This document shows, one piece after another, positions 50,429-57,965 of a stretch of DNA of 64,000 bases (positions are counted from its first letter, which is position 1; every line of letters begins with the position of its first letter). A model generated the notes under the pieces. The model was given only the letters and a program-made list of their open reading frames with translations, was not told the origin of the DNA and did no database searches. Source of the stretch: an uncultured cyanobacterium (lineage in GTDB: Bacteria; Cyanobacteriota; Cyanobacteriia; PCC-6307; Cyanobiaceae); NCBI GenBank assembly GCA_903823115.1, contig CAIJRN010000053.1, positions 1-64,000 of the forward strand, read 5' to 3'. Both the position numbers and the translations under genes were made by a program.

Positions 50429-51211
50429 ATGGCGGAAATGATTCTCGAAGTCAGCCACCTCACCATCTGCCGTGAGGGCAGCACGGTGGTGGACGACGTC
50501 AGTTTCAGTCTCGAAGCCGAATCGGATACCGCTCTGGTGGGCCCCAATGGGGCCGGCAAGAGCACCCTGGTGCAGGCGATTCTCGGCGTGTTGCCCCGCC
50601 GCAGTGGCCAGGTGAGGGTGCTGGGTCACAGCCTCGGAGCCCGGGGGCAGCTGCCGGCGGCCGTGCGCGATCAGCTGGCCTATCTGCCCCAGAGCATCGC
50701 CCTGCGGGGGCGTTTCCCGCTCAGCGTGGCCGAGTTCGTGGGCCTGGGCTGGGAGCGGGCTGGTCTGGCGCTGCCCTGGCGGGGCGGTCGGGCTCGCCGG
50801 GCTGCCGTGGCGCTCGCCCTGGCCAAGGTGGGCGGCGAGGCTCTGGCGGATCGGCTGGTCAGCGATCTTTCCACCGGCCAGCTCAAGCGCGCCCTGCTGG
50901 CTTTTTGTGTCGTGCGGCCGCGGCGGCTCCTGGTGCTCGATGAAGCCCAGGCGGGTCTCGATTCCAGGGCGGCCGAGCAGTTCCACGGTCTGTTGTTCGA
51001 CCTGCGCCGCAGCGAGGGCTGGACGATCCTGCAGGTCTCCCATGATCTGGACATGGTCCGCCGCACCTGCAGCGGTGTGCTCTGCCTCAACCGCAGCCTG
51101 CGCTGCTCCGGGACGCCCGATCACGCCCTCAGCCCTGCCCAGCTGGAGCGTCTCTATGGCCGCGGCTGGGTTTCGTATCACCACCATCATCCGGGCGCCA
51201 GCAGGGGCTGA
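50429..51211 (+). CDS. znuC: Zinc ABC transporter ATP-binding protein ZnuC
   Basis: Cytoplasmic ATPase of 260 residues. Walker A (GPNGAGKST), Q-loop (YLPQSIALRGRFP), a signature reading LSTGQLKRALLA instead of LSGGQ, Walker B (LLVLDEAQAGLD) and H-loop (LQVSHDLDMV) are present. The signature change Ser-Thr-Gly-Gln is unusual but conservative. The family is the Mn/Zn-type (ZnuC/MntA). The C-terminus has a His stretch (SYHHHHPG). It follows znuA after 46 bases and overlaps znuB by one base. Confidence 0.92.
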   Translation: MAEMILEVSHLTICREGSTVVDDVSFSLEAESDTALVGPNGAGKSTLVQAILGVLPRRSGQVRVLGHSLGARGQLPAAVRDQLAYLPQSIALRGRFPLSVAEFVGLGWERAGLALPWRGGRARRAAVALALAKVGGEALADRLVSDLSTGQLKRALLAFCVVRPRRLLVLDEAQAGLDSRAAEQFHGLLFDLRRSEGWTILQVSHDLDMVRRTCSGVLCLNRSLRCSGTPDHALSPAQLERLYGRGWVSYHHHHPGASRG

Positions 51212-52056
51212 TGCTCGATTCAGGTCTCGATCCAGCCCATCTGGCCCAGCTGCTCGCCCTGCCGTTCATGCAGCGGGCCCTGGTGGCCGGCTTGCTCACG
51301 GGGCTGCTGGGCGGGGTGCTCGGCAGTGTGGCCGTGCTGCGCCAGCTCTCCTTTTTCAGTGATGCCCTGGGCCATTCCGCCTTGCTGGGCATCAGTCTGG
51401 GCATCCTGTCGGGGCTCAACCCCACCCTGGTGCTGATCCCCTTTGCGGTGCTGTTCGCCCTGGGGGTCAACCAGCTGGCCGGCCGCAGCCAGTTGCCCAC
51501 CGACGCGCTGCTCAACATCGTCTATTCCTCGTCGCTGGCGTTGGCCGTGCTGCTGCTCAGCCGGGTACGCAGCTACAAGGGCGGCATTCAGCAATTGCTC
51601 TTCGGCGACATTCTCGGTGTCTCGTGGCTGGATCTCGGCGTCATCCTGCTGCTGCTGATCGCCGCCGGCGGTTATCTGCTGCTCACGCGCCGCAGCCAGA
51701 TTCTGCTCACCATCGACGAACCCCTGGCGATCTCCCGCGGTGTGGCGGCTGGCTGGCACCGGATGGTATTCATCGTCGTGCTGGCGGTGGTGGTGGCGAT
51801 CTCGATCAAGGCGGTCGGGGTGCTGCTGATCAGTGCCTTCGTGGTCATTCCCGCCTGTGCCTCCCGGTTGGTCAGTCGCAGTTTCGGCACCTATGTGCTT
51901 GTGGCGGCCCTGCTCGGGGCGGGCTGTGCGGTGGTTGGGCTGCTGGCCTCCGGGCTCTTTGATCTGCCGTCAGGACCGAGTGTGGTGGTGGTGCAACTGC
52001 TCGGCTTCCTGCTGGCCTTGCTGCTGGCTCCGCTCAGCCGAGTCGCTCGCCCCTGA
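51211..52056 (+). CDS. znuB: Zinc ABC transporter permease ZnuB
   Basis: A 281-residue inner-membrane permease of the ABC-3 family with eight or nine helices: GVLGSVAVLRQLSFFSDALGHSALLG near the N-terminus is the family signature, and VVVAISIKAVGVLLISAFVVIPACASRL near residue 195 is the conserved second half. It forms the channel of the zinc importer with ZnuC. ATG 51211 overlaps the ZnuC stop. Its stop is only ten bases from the end of the convergent matrixin gene. Confidence 0.93.
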   Translation: MLDSGLDPAHLAQLLALPFMQRALVAGLLTGLLGGVLGSVAVLRQLSFFSDALGHSALLGISLGILSGLNPTLVLIPFAVLFALGVNQLAGRSQLPTDALLNIVYSSSLALAVLLLSRVRSYKGGIQQLLFGDILGVSWLDLGVILLLLIAAGGYLLLTRRSQILLTIDEPLAISRGVAAGWHRMVFIVVLAVVVAISIKAVGVLLISAFVVIPACASRLVSRSFGTYVLVAALLGAGCAVVGLLASGLFDLPSGPSVVVVQLLGFLLALLLAPLSRVARP

Positions 52057-52066
52057 GCCGGCGAGA

Positions 52067-52960
52067 TCACGGTGCGGACACGGCTGGCGTTCCCGTTCCG
52101 GGAGCTGGACCGAAGCGGCTCGGCTGGGCGTACAGCCATCGCACCGTGGCCTGATCTCTGCGGCTCAGCTGCAGGATGGGAGCCGCGCCAGGGATGGCGG
52201 CCATGGCGTCCTCGGAGTGCTCGCTGTGCCCCCAGAGCCCGAAGGCATGGCCGAGTTCGTGCAGGGCCGTGGCCTCGATCGCCAGAGGGCGCTGGTCCGG
52301 GCTGATCAGCACCTCCACGCTCGGTTCGAGCCGGGTCAGTCCGGAGCGGCTCACCTCCAGCAGCTGCAGGCTGGAGCGTCCGTGGCTGGCCCGCAGCCGA
52401 CCGTCCGCGCCCTGTTGCCGCGGCGGCCTCTGCCGCCGGATGCGGATCTGGGCGGCGGCGGGATCCGCCACCAGGTCGATCGGCAGAAGCGCCTGCCAGT
52501 GCTGCAGTGCCTGGCGGGTGGCCTGCCACCAGCGCTGCTCCCAGACGCTGGCGGGGCCCGCCGAGCGCACGGGCTCGAGCCAGACGCACCAGCGATCGAG
52601 CCGCGGCCAGCCCAGGGCGGTGCTGGCCAACTGCAGGCGGTAGTCGTCGCCGCGGGGATCGGCATCGATGGGCTCCTGGCTCGGCTGCAGCAGGTCTCCG
52701 GCCGGAAGGGGGATGGGCCGGCTGCTGCTGGCCACCGCACAGGCAGGGCGGTTGAGGCCAGCCCCAGGGGTGGCCTGGGATCCGGCCCCAGCCGCTGGCT
52801 GCCGTTGGACCGCTGCTTCTGCTGAACTGACCAGAAGGGTCATGGCGGCTGGCGGTTGGGCCACAGCGGCGGGCAGCAGGATCAGGGCCGCCACCAGGCC
52901 ATGCAGGGATGGAGTCCCCTGGCTTGAGCGAGCCAGGAGCATCAACCGGGACCGAGACAT
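52067..52960 (-). CDS. Matrixin-type zinc metalloprotease, exported
   Basis: A 297-residue protein with an N-terminal hydrophobic segment (LVAALILLPAAVAQ), probably a signal peptide, and a C-terminal protease domain with the metzincin motif HELGHAFGLWGHSEH (near residues 231 to 245: HExxH, Gly, third His) followed by a DAMAAI Met-turn. Matrixins cleave proteins outside the cell or in the periplasm and need zinc. It is convergent with and only ten bases from znuB. Its start overlaps the stop of the DUF2214 gene, so these two form an operon. Confidence 0.85.
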   Translation of the reverse strand: MSRSRLMLLARSSQGTPSLHGLVAALILLPAAVAQPPAAMTLLVSSAEAAVQRQPAAGAGSQATPGAGLNRPACAVASSSRPIPLPAGDLLQPSQEPIDADPRGDDYRLQLASTALGWPRLDRWCVWLEPVRSAGPASVWEQRWWQATRQALQHWQALLPIDLVADPAAAQIRIRRQRPPRQQGADGRLRASHGRSSLQLLEVSRSGLTRLEPSVEVLISPDQRPLAIEATALHELGHAFGLWGHSEHSEDAMAAIPGAAPILQLSRRDQATVRWLYAQPSRFGPAPGTGTPAVSAP

Positions 52961-53460
52961 CAGCTGGCCAGTCCCACTCCCCGGGCCATCAGCGTGGCGA
53001 GCAAGGGGATGGTGGCGAAGCCCACCAGCTCGATGTTGAGAATCCAGCGCAGGCGATTGGCCAGGGACTCGCTCACCTGCGGCAGTTCGCCTTTACGCAG
53101 GGGGATGGCCCAGAGGATGTAGGTCACCGTGGGGTACAGGGAGAGGGCGCCCACGGCCAGGTAGGTGCCCACCTTCCACCAGAACAGGGGGTTTTCGGTG
53201 TAGAAGCTGGTTCCCTGGCCGAAATGAAGCACCCGGGCGATGCCGCTGAGCAGCAGGATCAGAGCGGCGATTCCGTAGACCACATCGGTGATCACCATCA
53301 AGATGGCGTCCTTACGGTCCGGGTTCGGTCGGATCAGGCGGCGCTCCAGCACCAGGGCGCCGAAGCACACCATGAAGCTGAGGTAGTGCGCATAGGCGAC
53401 GCCGGCGCTGGCCAGGATCCCTGAGGGGATGGCGGCGTTCAGGGCAGCAAGGCCGGCCAT
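52960..53460 (-). CDS. DUF2214 membrane protein
   Basis: An integral membrane protein of about 166 residues with four hydrophobic helices. The pattern AYAHYLSFMVCFGALVLERRLI, the central VVYGIAALILLLSGIARVLHFGQG and ENPLFWWKVGTYLAVGALSLYPT match DUF2214, a family frequent in cyanobacteria. Function is unknown. ATG 53460 is preferred to an upstream TTG 53475. It is followed by the matrixin gene with an ATGA overlap. Confidence 0.8.
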   Translation of the reverse strand: MAGLAALNAAIPSGILASAGVAYAHYLSFMVCFGALVLERRLIRPNPDRKDAILMVITDVVYGIAALILLLSGIARVLHFGQGTSFYTENPLFWWKVGTYLAVGALSLYPTVTYILWAIPLRKGELPQVSESLANRLRWILNIELVGFATIPLLATLMARGVGLAS

Positions 53461-53616
53461 GGGGACCAAGGGCAAGGGCCGTCAAGGTAGCGGCCCGGCT
53501 CCATCGTTCGAGTTGGGCGCCTGTTGTGACGGCTGGTTGATCGGGATTCGCGAACCAAAAACCAGTGACTCACCCAAACCGGGACGTTCTGGCGTTGTGC
53601 AGAGGGCAAATCAGGA

Positions 53617-54624
53617 ATGAAAGCGAAGTCTGAAACCTTTCCGTTGGTTCAAGTGATGGCGGAAATCAACCCTAGGTTCAATCAACAGCGATGCGGCCGA
53701 TCCATGGCAAGTTCCCTGAGTGCCTTTCTCGGCGAAATCGGTCGGCATCAATTATTGACACCCGAACAGGAACTCACCCTCGGCCGCAAAGTCCAGGCGA
53801 TGGTGGCTCTGCAGGAGCGCTGCAGCCTGGCCGGTGGCCTGGGAGAAGCCTGCTCCTACGACGAACTCGAGCGCCGCACCCTGCGCAATGGCGAACGGGC
53901 CAAGCAACAGATGATCACCGCCAATCTGCGACTGGTTGTGAATCTGGCCAAGCGCTATCAGGGCAAGGGGCTCGATCTGCTCGATCTGATTCAGGAAGGC
54001 ACGATTGGCCTGAACCGCGCCGTCGAAAAATTCGATCCAACGCGCGGGCATCGCTTCAGTACTTATGCCTATTGGTGGATTCGTCAGGGTCTCAATCGCG
54101 CCCTGTCCACCCAGAGCCGCACGATTCGGATTCCCGTCAACGTCAACGAGAAGCTCACCCGTCTGCGGGCCGCCAAGGCCCGTCATCTGCAGGCCCACGG
54201 CCAGTCCCCCAATTCCGCCGATCTCGCCAAGGCCCTGGCGCTGTCCCTGGTGGAGGTGGAGGAGCTGCTGGGCTGTGAGCTGCGCAGCGTCACCGTCAGC
54301 CTGCAGGGGGCCGTGCGCTCCAAGTCGGATCCCTCCGAACTGGTGGATCTGCTGCCCAGTCAGGAAATGCCGCCGATGGAGCGGGCCGAGCTGGCCGAGC
54401 GCTCCGCCTCGGTCTGGACGTTGCTGGAGTGCGCCAATCTCACCGCCAAGGAGCGCACGGTGGTGATGCTGCGCTTCGGTCTTGATGGCGGCCATGAATG
54501 GCGCACCTTGGCCGAGGTGGCCAGGCAGTTGGAGTGCAGCCGCGAATATTGCCGTCAGGTGGTGCAGCGCGCCCTGCGCAAGTTGCGCAAGGCAGGCCTG
54601 GAGAGCGGTCTGGTGGAAGCCTGA
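53617..54624 (+). CDS. Group 2 sigma-70 RNA polymerase sigma factor
   Basis: Alternative sigma factor of 335 residues, the size of cyanobacterial group 2 factors (SigB/C/D/E). Region 2 is well conserved: LRLVVNLAKRYQGKGLDLLDLIQEGTIGLNRAVEKFDPTRGHRFSTYAYWWIRQ is split across residues about 108 to 162. Region 3 (PVNVNEKLTRLRAAK) and region 4 with the helix-turn-helix (LECSREYCRQVVQRALRKLRK) follow. The N-terminus lacks region 1.1 as expected. GTG/ATG choices upstream of MASSLSAFLGEIGRHQLL (ATG 53704) are possible. Followed by a strong terminator. It would redirect transcription under stress or nutrient limitation. Confidence 0.92.
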   Translation: MKAKSETFPLVQVMAEINPRFNQQRCGRSMASSLSAFLGEIGRHQLLTPEQELTLGRKVQAMVALQERCSLAGGLGEACSYDELERRTLRNGERAKQQMITANLRLVVNLAKRYQGKGLDLLDLIQEGTIGLNRAVEKFDPTRGHRFSTYAYWWIRQGLNRALSTQSRTIRIPVNVNEKLTRLRAAKARHLQAHGQSPNSADLAKALALSLVEVEELLGCELRSVTVSLQGAVRSKSDPSELVDLLPSQEMPPMERAELAERSASVWTLLECANLTAKERTVVMLRFGLDGGHEWRTLAEVARQLECSREYCRQVVQRALRKLRKAGLESGLVEA

Positions 54625-54640
54625 GATCAGGTGCTGCGGC

Positions 54641-54683
54641 GGCCGGTTGCCCCTACTTTTGTTGGGGTCAACCGGCCCTTTTC
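54641..54683 (+). terminator. Terminator after the sigma factor gene
   Basis: GGCCGGTTG (54641-54649) pairs with CAACCGGCC (54669-54677), extended by CCCC/GGGG with one mismatch, and is followed by CTTTTC. The stem is long and GC-rich, so it should stop transcription 17 bases after the sigma factor stop. Confidence 0.75.
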
Positions 54684-54754
54684 AGGGGCGACCCAGGCCC
54701 GCAGACTGACTCCGTTGTCCCGATCCGGGACCCCACCACACAAGGAGAACGCCG

Positions 54755-55135
54755 ATGTCCGCTGCTCAAGCTGCGGGCCCTGCTGCCCAGCCCCTGCGCT
54801 CCGTCGAGGAGGTCGAGGCCACCGTTGTCGATGAGACGCTCCTGGCCAGGCTGCTGCGTCGGGCTGGCCGCACGATTGCCCGCCCGGCGATCGAATGCTT
54901 CGAGATGCTGATCGACGGCGGTACACCGCACCAGGCACGCCTGACCGTGTTGGCGGCCCTCACCTACCTGCTGTTGCCGCTTGATCTGATCCCCGACTTC
55001 ATACCGGCGGTTGGGTTCAGTGATGACCTGGTGGCGATCACGGCCCTGCTCGGTCTCTGCAGCCGCCATCTGACTCCCGACATCCGGGAGCGGGCGCAGC
55101 GCAGACTGGACCTCTGGTTCCCTGCGAACCGTTGA
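54755..55135 (+). CDS. YkvA family protein (DUF1232)
   Basis: A 126-residue protein. After a soluble N-terminal half, ARLTVLAALTYLLLPLDLIPDFIPAVGFSDDLVAI (residues about 70 to 105) is the diagnostic DUF1232 motif (P-L-D-L-I-P-D). The family is of unknown function and the motif region is membrane-associated. AAGGAGAA lies eight bases before the start, a clear Shine-Dalgarno sequence. Isolated between the sigma terminator and a small hypothetical gene. Confidence 0.88.
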   Translation: MSAAQAAGPAAQPLRSVEEVEATVVDETLLARLLRRAGRTIARPAIECFEMLIDGGTPHQARLTVLAALTYLLLPLDLIPDFIPAVGFSDDLVAITALLGLCSRHLTPDIRERAQRRLDLWFPANR

Positions 55136-55163
55136 TGTCAGTCCGCTGCCTCTCTCTCCGGTG

Positions 55164-55484
55164 ATGTCCACCCTCAGTGCCGACCAGCTCGACGACCTCC
55201 AGACCTTCCTCAAGGACTGGTTGCGCCACACCGGTCGCACCCAGTCCGATCTGCGCCGGGCCCTCAGGGCCCCCTCGATCCGCATGCCCGTGCTGATCGA
55301 GGAGCTCCAGAACATCCACGCCAAGGAGGGTCTCAGCGGCCTGGCCTCCCGGCTCTGCGGCATTGAACAGATGTGGCAGGGCGAGGATCAGGGCCTGGAG
55401 CGCGACGACTCCCACCCCGACTTCGATGAATCCCTGGGTCAGCTGGATCTGCTGTTGGAGGAGATCCGCCAGCAGCAGGCTTAG
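55164..55484 (+). CDS. Small helical conserved hypothetical protein
   Basis: A 106-residue soluble protein. The sequence is mostly predicted helix: LSADQLDDLQTFLKDWLRHTGRTQSDLRRAL looks like a compact helix-turn-helix-type region, with an acidic C-terminus rich in Asp/Glu/Gln. The DLRRALRAPSIRMPVLIEELQ block resembles small xenobiotic-response-like HTH domains but no clear assignment is possible. GTG 55161 or ATG 55164 may start it. It follows the YkvA gene after 28 bases. Confidence 0.6.
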   Translation: MSTLSADQLDDLQTFLKDWLRHTGRTQSDLRRALRAPSIRMPVLIEELQNIHAKEGLSGLASRLCGIEQMWQGEDQGLERDDSHPDFDESLGQLDLLLEEIRQQQA

Positions 55485-55542
55485 CGAACAGCCGCCAGAG
55501 TGGGAAGGTTCCGCGTCGATCCGTACCTTGTTGAGCCGTACC

Positions 55543-55839
55543 ATGCGACCCCTTCCCTCCCCCCATCGCTCGTTCTCAGGCCATAGCTCCGCTGGCTTTG
55601 GCCCTGTTGCCCTGCTGCTGATCGTGGTGGGATCCGTGCTGGGTGGCCTGGGTCAGCCTGCCCAGGCCCAGGTGCAGACCTTCATGCTCAAGCCGGGCAG
55701 CAACGTGGGTCCCGCCACTCAGATCAAGCCCACCAACTGCGTCACCGCGGCCGACGGCTCGGTCACCTGTGACACCAAGATCGAGAACTCGCCCTCCGAT
55801 ACGCCTGCCAAGCCCTCGTATCAACCCTTCAAGAACTGA
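55543..55839 (+). CDS. Small exported hypothetical protein
   Basis: A 98-residue protein with a basic start, hydrophobic core (FGPVALLLIVVGSVLGGL) and a signal cleavage site near AQAQ (residues 40 to 43). The mature part is short and polar with two cysteines (NCVTAADGSVTCDTK), perhaps a disulfide. No family is recognised. Its stop touches the PsiE start by one base (TGATG), so the two are coupled. Confidence 0.6.
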   Translation: MRPLPSPHRSFSGHSSAGFGPVALLLIVVGSVLGGLGQPAQAQVQTFMLKPGSNVGPATQIKPTNCVTAADGSVTCDTKIENSPSDTPAKPSYQPFKN

Positions 55840-56360
55840 TGACCTGGTTGAAGCGTGTCCGCAGTGACGACTTCTTCCTGTCGCTGGTGGATCGGGCGGA
55901 GCGTCAGCTCGCCAAAGTTCTGGCAGGCGGGCTGCTGCTGGTGCTCGTGGTGGCGGCCTTGCAGTTGCTGGTCGTCATGGTCCTTGACCTGGTGCAGTTC
56001 CGCACCATCTGGACCGGTGAACCGCTGATTCGCCTGCTCGGCGACCTGCTCACCCTGCTGATCGGCCTGGAGGTGTTGCAGAACATCACCTCCTATCTGC
56101 GCCGTCGGGTGGTGCAGATCGATCTGGTGCTGCTCACGGCGATGACAGCCGTGGGACGCAAGGTGATTGTGTTGCCCCCCGGTTCCGAGAACAAGCCGCT
56201 GCTGCTGGTGGGCCTTGGCGTCGCCGTGCTCGCTCTGGCGATGGCCTACTGGCTGGTGCGCCATTCGGCCCGGCTCAAGGCTGGGACCAGAACAGAGCTA
56301 GCCAGATCGTTCCAGGTTGCGGATCCGTCCGCTCGACCCGATGACGGCGATGGGCACTGA
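55839..56360 (+). CDS. PsiE-like phosphate-starvation-inducible membrane protein
   Basis: A 173-residue inner-membrane protein with four hydrophobic helices. The pattern fits PsiE: VRSDDFFLSLVDRAERQLAKVLAGGLLLVLV, then LVQFRTIW, then the middle LIGLEVLQNITSYLRRRVVQIDLVLLTAMTAVGRKVIVL. PsiE is induced by phosphate starvation in E. coli; a Pho box was not looked for upstream because the gene is coupled to the small exported protein gene. Its 3' end overlaps the opposite-strand cupin gene by 86 bases. Confidence 0.8.
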   Translation: MTWLKRVRSDDFFLSLVDRAERQLAKVLAGGLLLVLVVAALQLLVVMVLDLVQFRTIWTGEPLIRLLGDLLTLLIGLEVLQNITSYLRRRVVQIDLVLLTAMTAVGRKVIVLPPGSENKPLLLVGLGVAVLALAMAYWLVRHSARLKAGTRTELARSFQVADPSARPDDGDGH

Positions 56361-56796
56361 TCAGCAGGCTGTCTCCGCGGTTGAGCTCCCGGGGCCCTGG
56401 CTCATCGGCGAAACGAATCCGGGCGCTGCCCTGCAGGATGAGCACCCATTCCTGCTGGGGCTGGTCGTACCAGAAGCCGCTGGGGCTTGAGGCTTCGCAG
56501 GAGTGAATCCGCTCCAGCCTGAGGCCGGCGGTTTCGATCAGCGGCTCGATGCGCTCCTGGCCCGGCACCGGGCAGGTCCCCGCCAGCAGATTGGCGTCGC
56601 CGGCATCGGTGCAGGCCGGCTCGCCCCAGCGCCGGCCGATCTCGAATCCCTGCTGGCGGGCCAGAGTCACCACCTCCTGGTGATGGCTGCAGCGCCTCAG
56701 GGCATCGCGCAACTGGGGATCGGCCTCGCTGAGGGCGACGAAGGCGTTGAGCTGTCGCACCTTCTCCAGAAATGTCTGCAGCTGGTCTTCGGCCAT
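56275..56796 (-). CDS. Nif11-like helical domain fused to cupin
   Basis: A 173-residue protein. Residues about 5 to 55 resemble the Nif11-type helical domain (LEKVRQLNAFVALSEADPQLRDALRR, then VVTLARQQGFEIG), usually seen as a leader or small protein. Residues about 85 to 170 are a single cupin barrel (WVLILQGSARIRFADEPG, LNRGDSLLISAHRRHRVERT). The histidines of the metal site are partly replaced, so metal binding is uncertain. The fusion is unusual. Its 3' end lies antisense to the PsiE gene. Next gene upstream is the GNAT gene in the same direction. Confidence 0.75.
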   Translation of the reverse strand: MAEDQLQTFLEKVRQLNAFVALSEADPQLRDALRRCSHHQEVVTLARQQGFEIGRRWGEPACTDAGDANLLAGTCPVPGQERIEPLIETAGLRLERIHSCEASSPSGFWYDQPQQEWVLILQGSARIRFADEPGPRELNRGDSLLISAHRRHRVERTDPQPGTIWLALFWSQP

Positions 56797-56813
56797 GGCA
56801 GCGGCGCTGATGG

Positions 56814-57284
56814 TCAGGGCAGATCCTTGATCATCCGCCAGCGCTGGAACGGTTGGCCGGCAAAGATCAGTTCTTCCTCGGCCTCGATGCGCCAGCCCAG
56901 CCGGAGCAGCAGCGGGCGGGAGAGCTGGCTGGCCTCGGTGCGCAGGCGGCGGCAGTGGTGGCGCCGGGCCTGGCGTTCCAGGGCCTCCACCAGCTGGCGT
57001 CCCCGGCCCTGGCGGCAGGAGCGGCCGCGGCAGTAAAGCAGGGAGAGGCGATCGATCGGCTCGAGCAGGGCGAAGGCCTCAATCACCCGGGGATCGGCCG
57101 CGTCGCAACTGACCAGTCCGTAGCCCCGCCGCACGGCGCTCAGCACTGCGGGATCGCTGGCGGCATGGTGCGCCCAGGCCTCGATCTGCTCCTGCCTGTA
57201 GAGGCCCAGCGCCTGACTGACCACGGCATCGCGGTAAACGGCGATCAGCTGGGCATCGTCCTCGGCCGTCAGCTGACGGATCAC
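56814..57284 (-). CDS. GNAT family N-acetyltransferase
   Basis: A 156-residue acetyltransferase. The N-terminal MIRQLTAEDDAQLIAVYRDAVVSQA, the acetyl-CoA-binding YCRGRSCRQGRGRQLVEALERQAR (near residues 84 to 107, an R/Q-x-x-G-x-G motif) and the C-terminal RLGWRIEAEEELIFAGQPF match GNAT domains. The substrate is not predictable. It is divergent from the cytochrome c gene, and its 3' end is 18 bases from the cupin start. Confidence 0.82.
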   Translation of the reverse strand: MIRQLTAEDDAQLIAVYRDAVVSQALGLYRQEQIEAWAHHAASDPAVLSAVRRGYGLVSCDAADPRVIEAFALLEPIDRLSLLYCRGRSCRQGRGRQLVEALERQARRHHCRRLRTEASQLSRPLLLRLGWRIEAEEELIFAGQPFQRWRMIKDLP

Positions 57285-57384
57285 TGTCCCTGACCACAGC
57301 GCAAGAGCTCATTCTGCGGTGCGGGTGCCAGCCCCGCTTCTGTGGTTCAGCCGTAAAGATGGGGGCGCTCCCCGCAATGGGCCT

Positions 57385-57813
57385 TTGACTCGTCTTGTCC
57401 CATGGTTCGCCGGTCTGGCTGTCTTGGCCCTGTTGCTGCTGCCGAGCGGTTGGGTCGTACCGGCCTGGGCCGCCCCGGTCTTGGCCGCTCCGGTCTGGGC
57501 CGCTCCGGTCTCGACTGCTCCGGTCTTGGGTGCGCAAACGTTGGCTGTGGCCTCCGGGCGGGGGCAGGAGCTCTTTTCTGCGCATTGTGCGGGGTGCCAT
57601 GCCGGGGGCGGCAACATTCAGCGCCGCGGCAAGACGCTGCGCCTGGCGGCCCTGGAGCGGCGCCAGCTGGCCAGTGCTGAGGCCATCGCCCGCATCGCGG
57701 CCGCAGGCATCGGCCAGATGTCCGGTTACGACAAGGTTCTTGGTGAGGGTGGCGCCGAGGCGGTGGGGCAATGGGTCTGGTCCCAGGCCCAGGCGGGCTG
57801 GCCGCAGACCTGA
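57385..57813 (+). CDS. Cytochrome c6-like exported c-type cytochrome
   Basis: A lumenal/periplasmic haem protein of about 142 residues with a signal peptide (LTRLVPWFAGLAVLALLLLP..., cleavage near AWA). The haem site CAGCH is at about residue 70, and QMSGYDKVL supplies the axial Met near 118; both fit cytochrome c6-type electron carriers. The signal/linker region consists of the repeated pentapeptide (W/L)AAPV, encoded by a 15-base tandem repeat. GTG 57319 is an in-frame alternative start. It could transfer electrons between cytochrome b6f and photosystem I or a terminal oxidase. Confidence 0.85.
   Translation: MTRLVPWFAGLAVLALLLLPSGWVVPAWAAPVLAAPVWAAPVSTAPVLGAQTLAVASGRGQELFSAHCAGCHAGGGNIQRRGKTLRLAALERRQLASAEAIARIAAAGIGQMSGYDKVLGEGGAEAVGQWVWSQAQAGWPQT
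57465..57524. repeat. Four-copy 15-base tandem repeat in cytochrome signal region
   Basis: Units at 57465, 57480, 57495 and 57510 share the pattern CTnGnCnGCnCCGGT and encode (W/L)AAPV repeats around the signal-peptide cleavage site. Copy-number change would add or remove five residues in frame. Confidence 0.85.
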
Positions 57814-57965
57814 GGGAACCCGAGCCGTGCAGACCGGGGCGATCTGCACTTTTCGATGGATGTCGTGAACCATCCAACGGATGTGACACGGGCTCCAGTG
57901 TCCATCAAGCCGAGATTGTCAAGGAAACGGTATCTAGACAGACAATGGTGTGAGACCTCAGTCCA

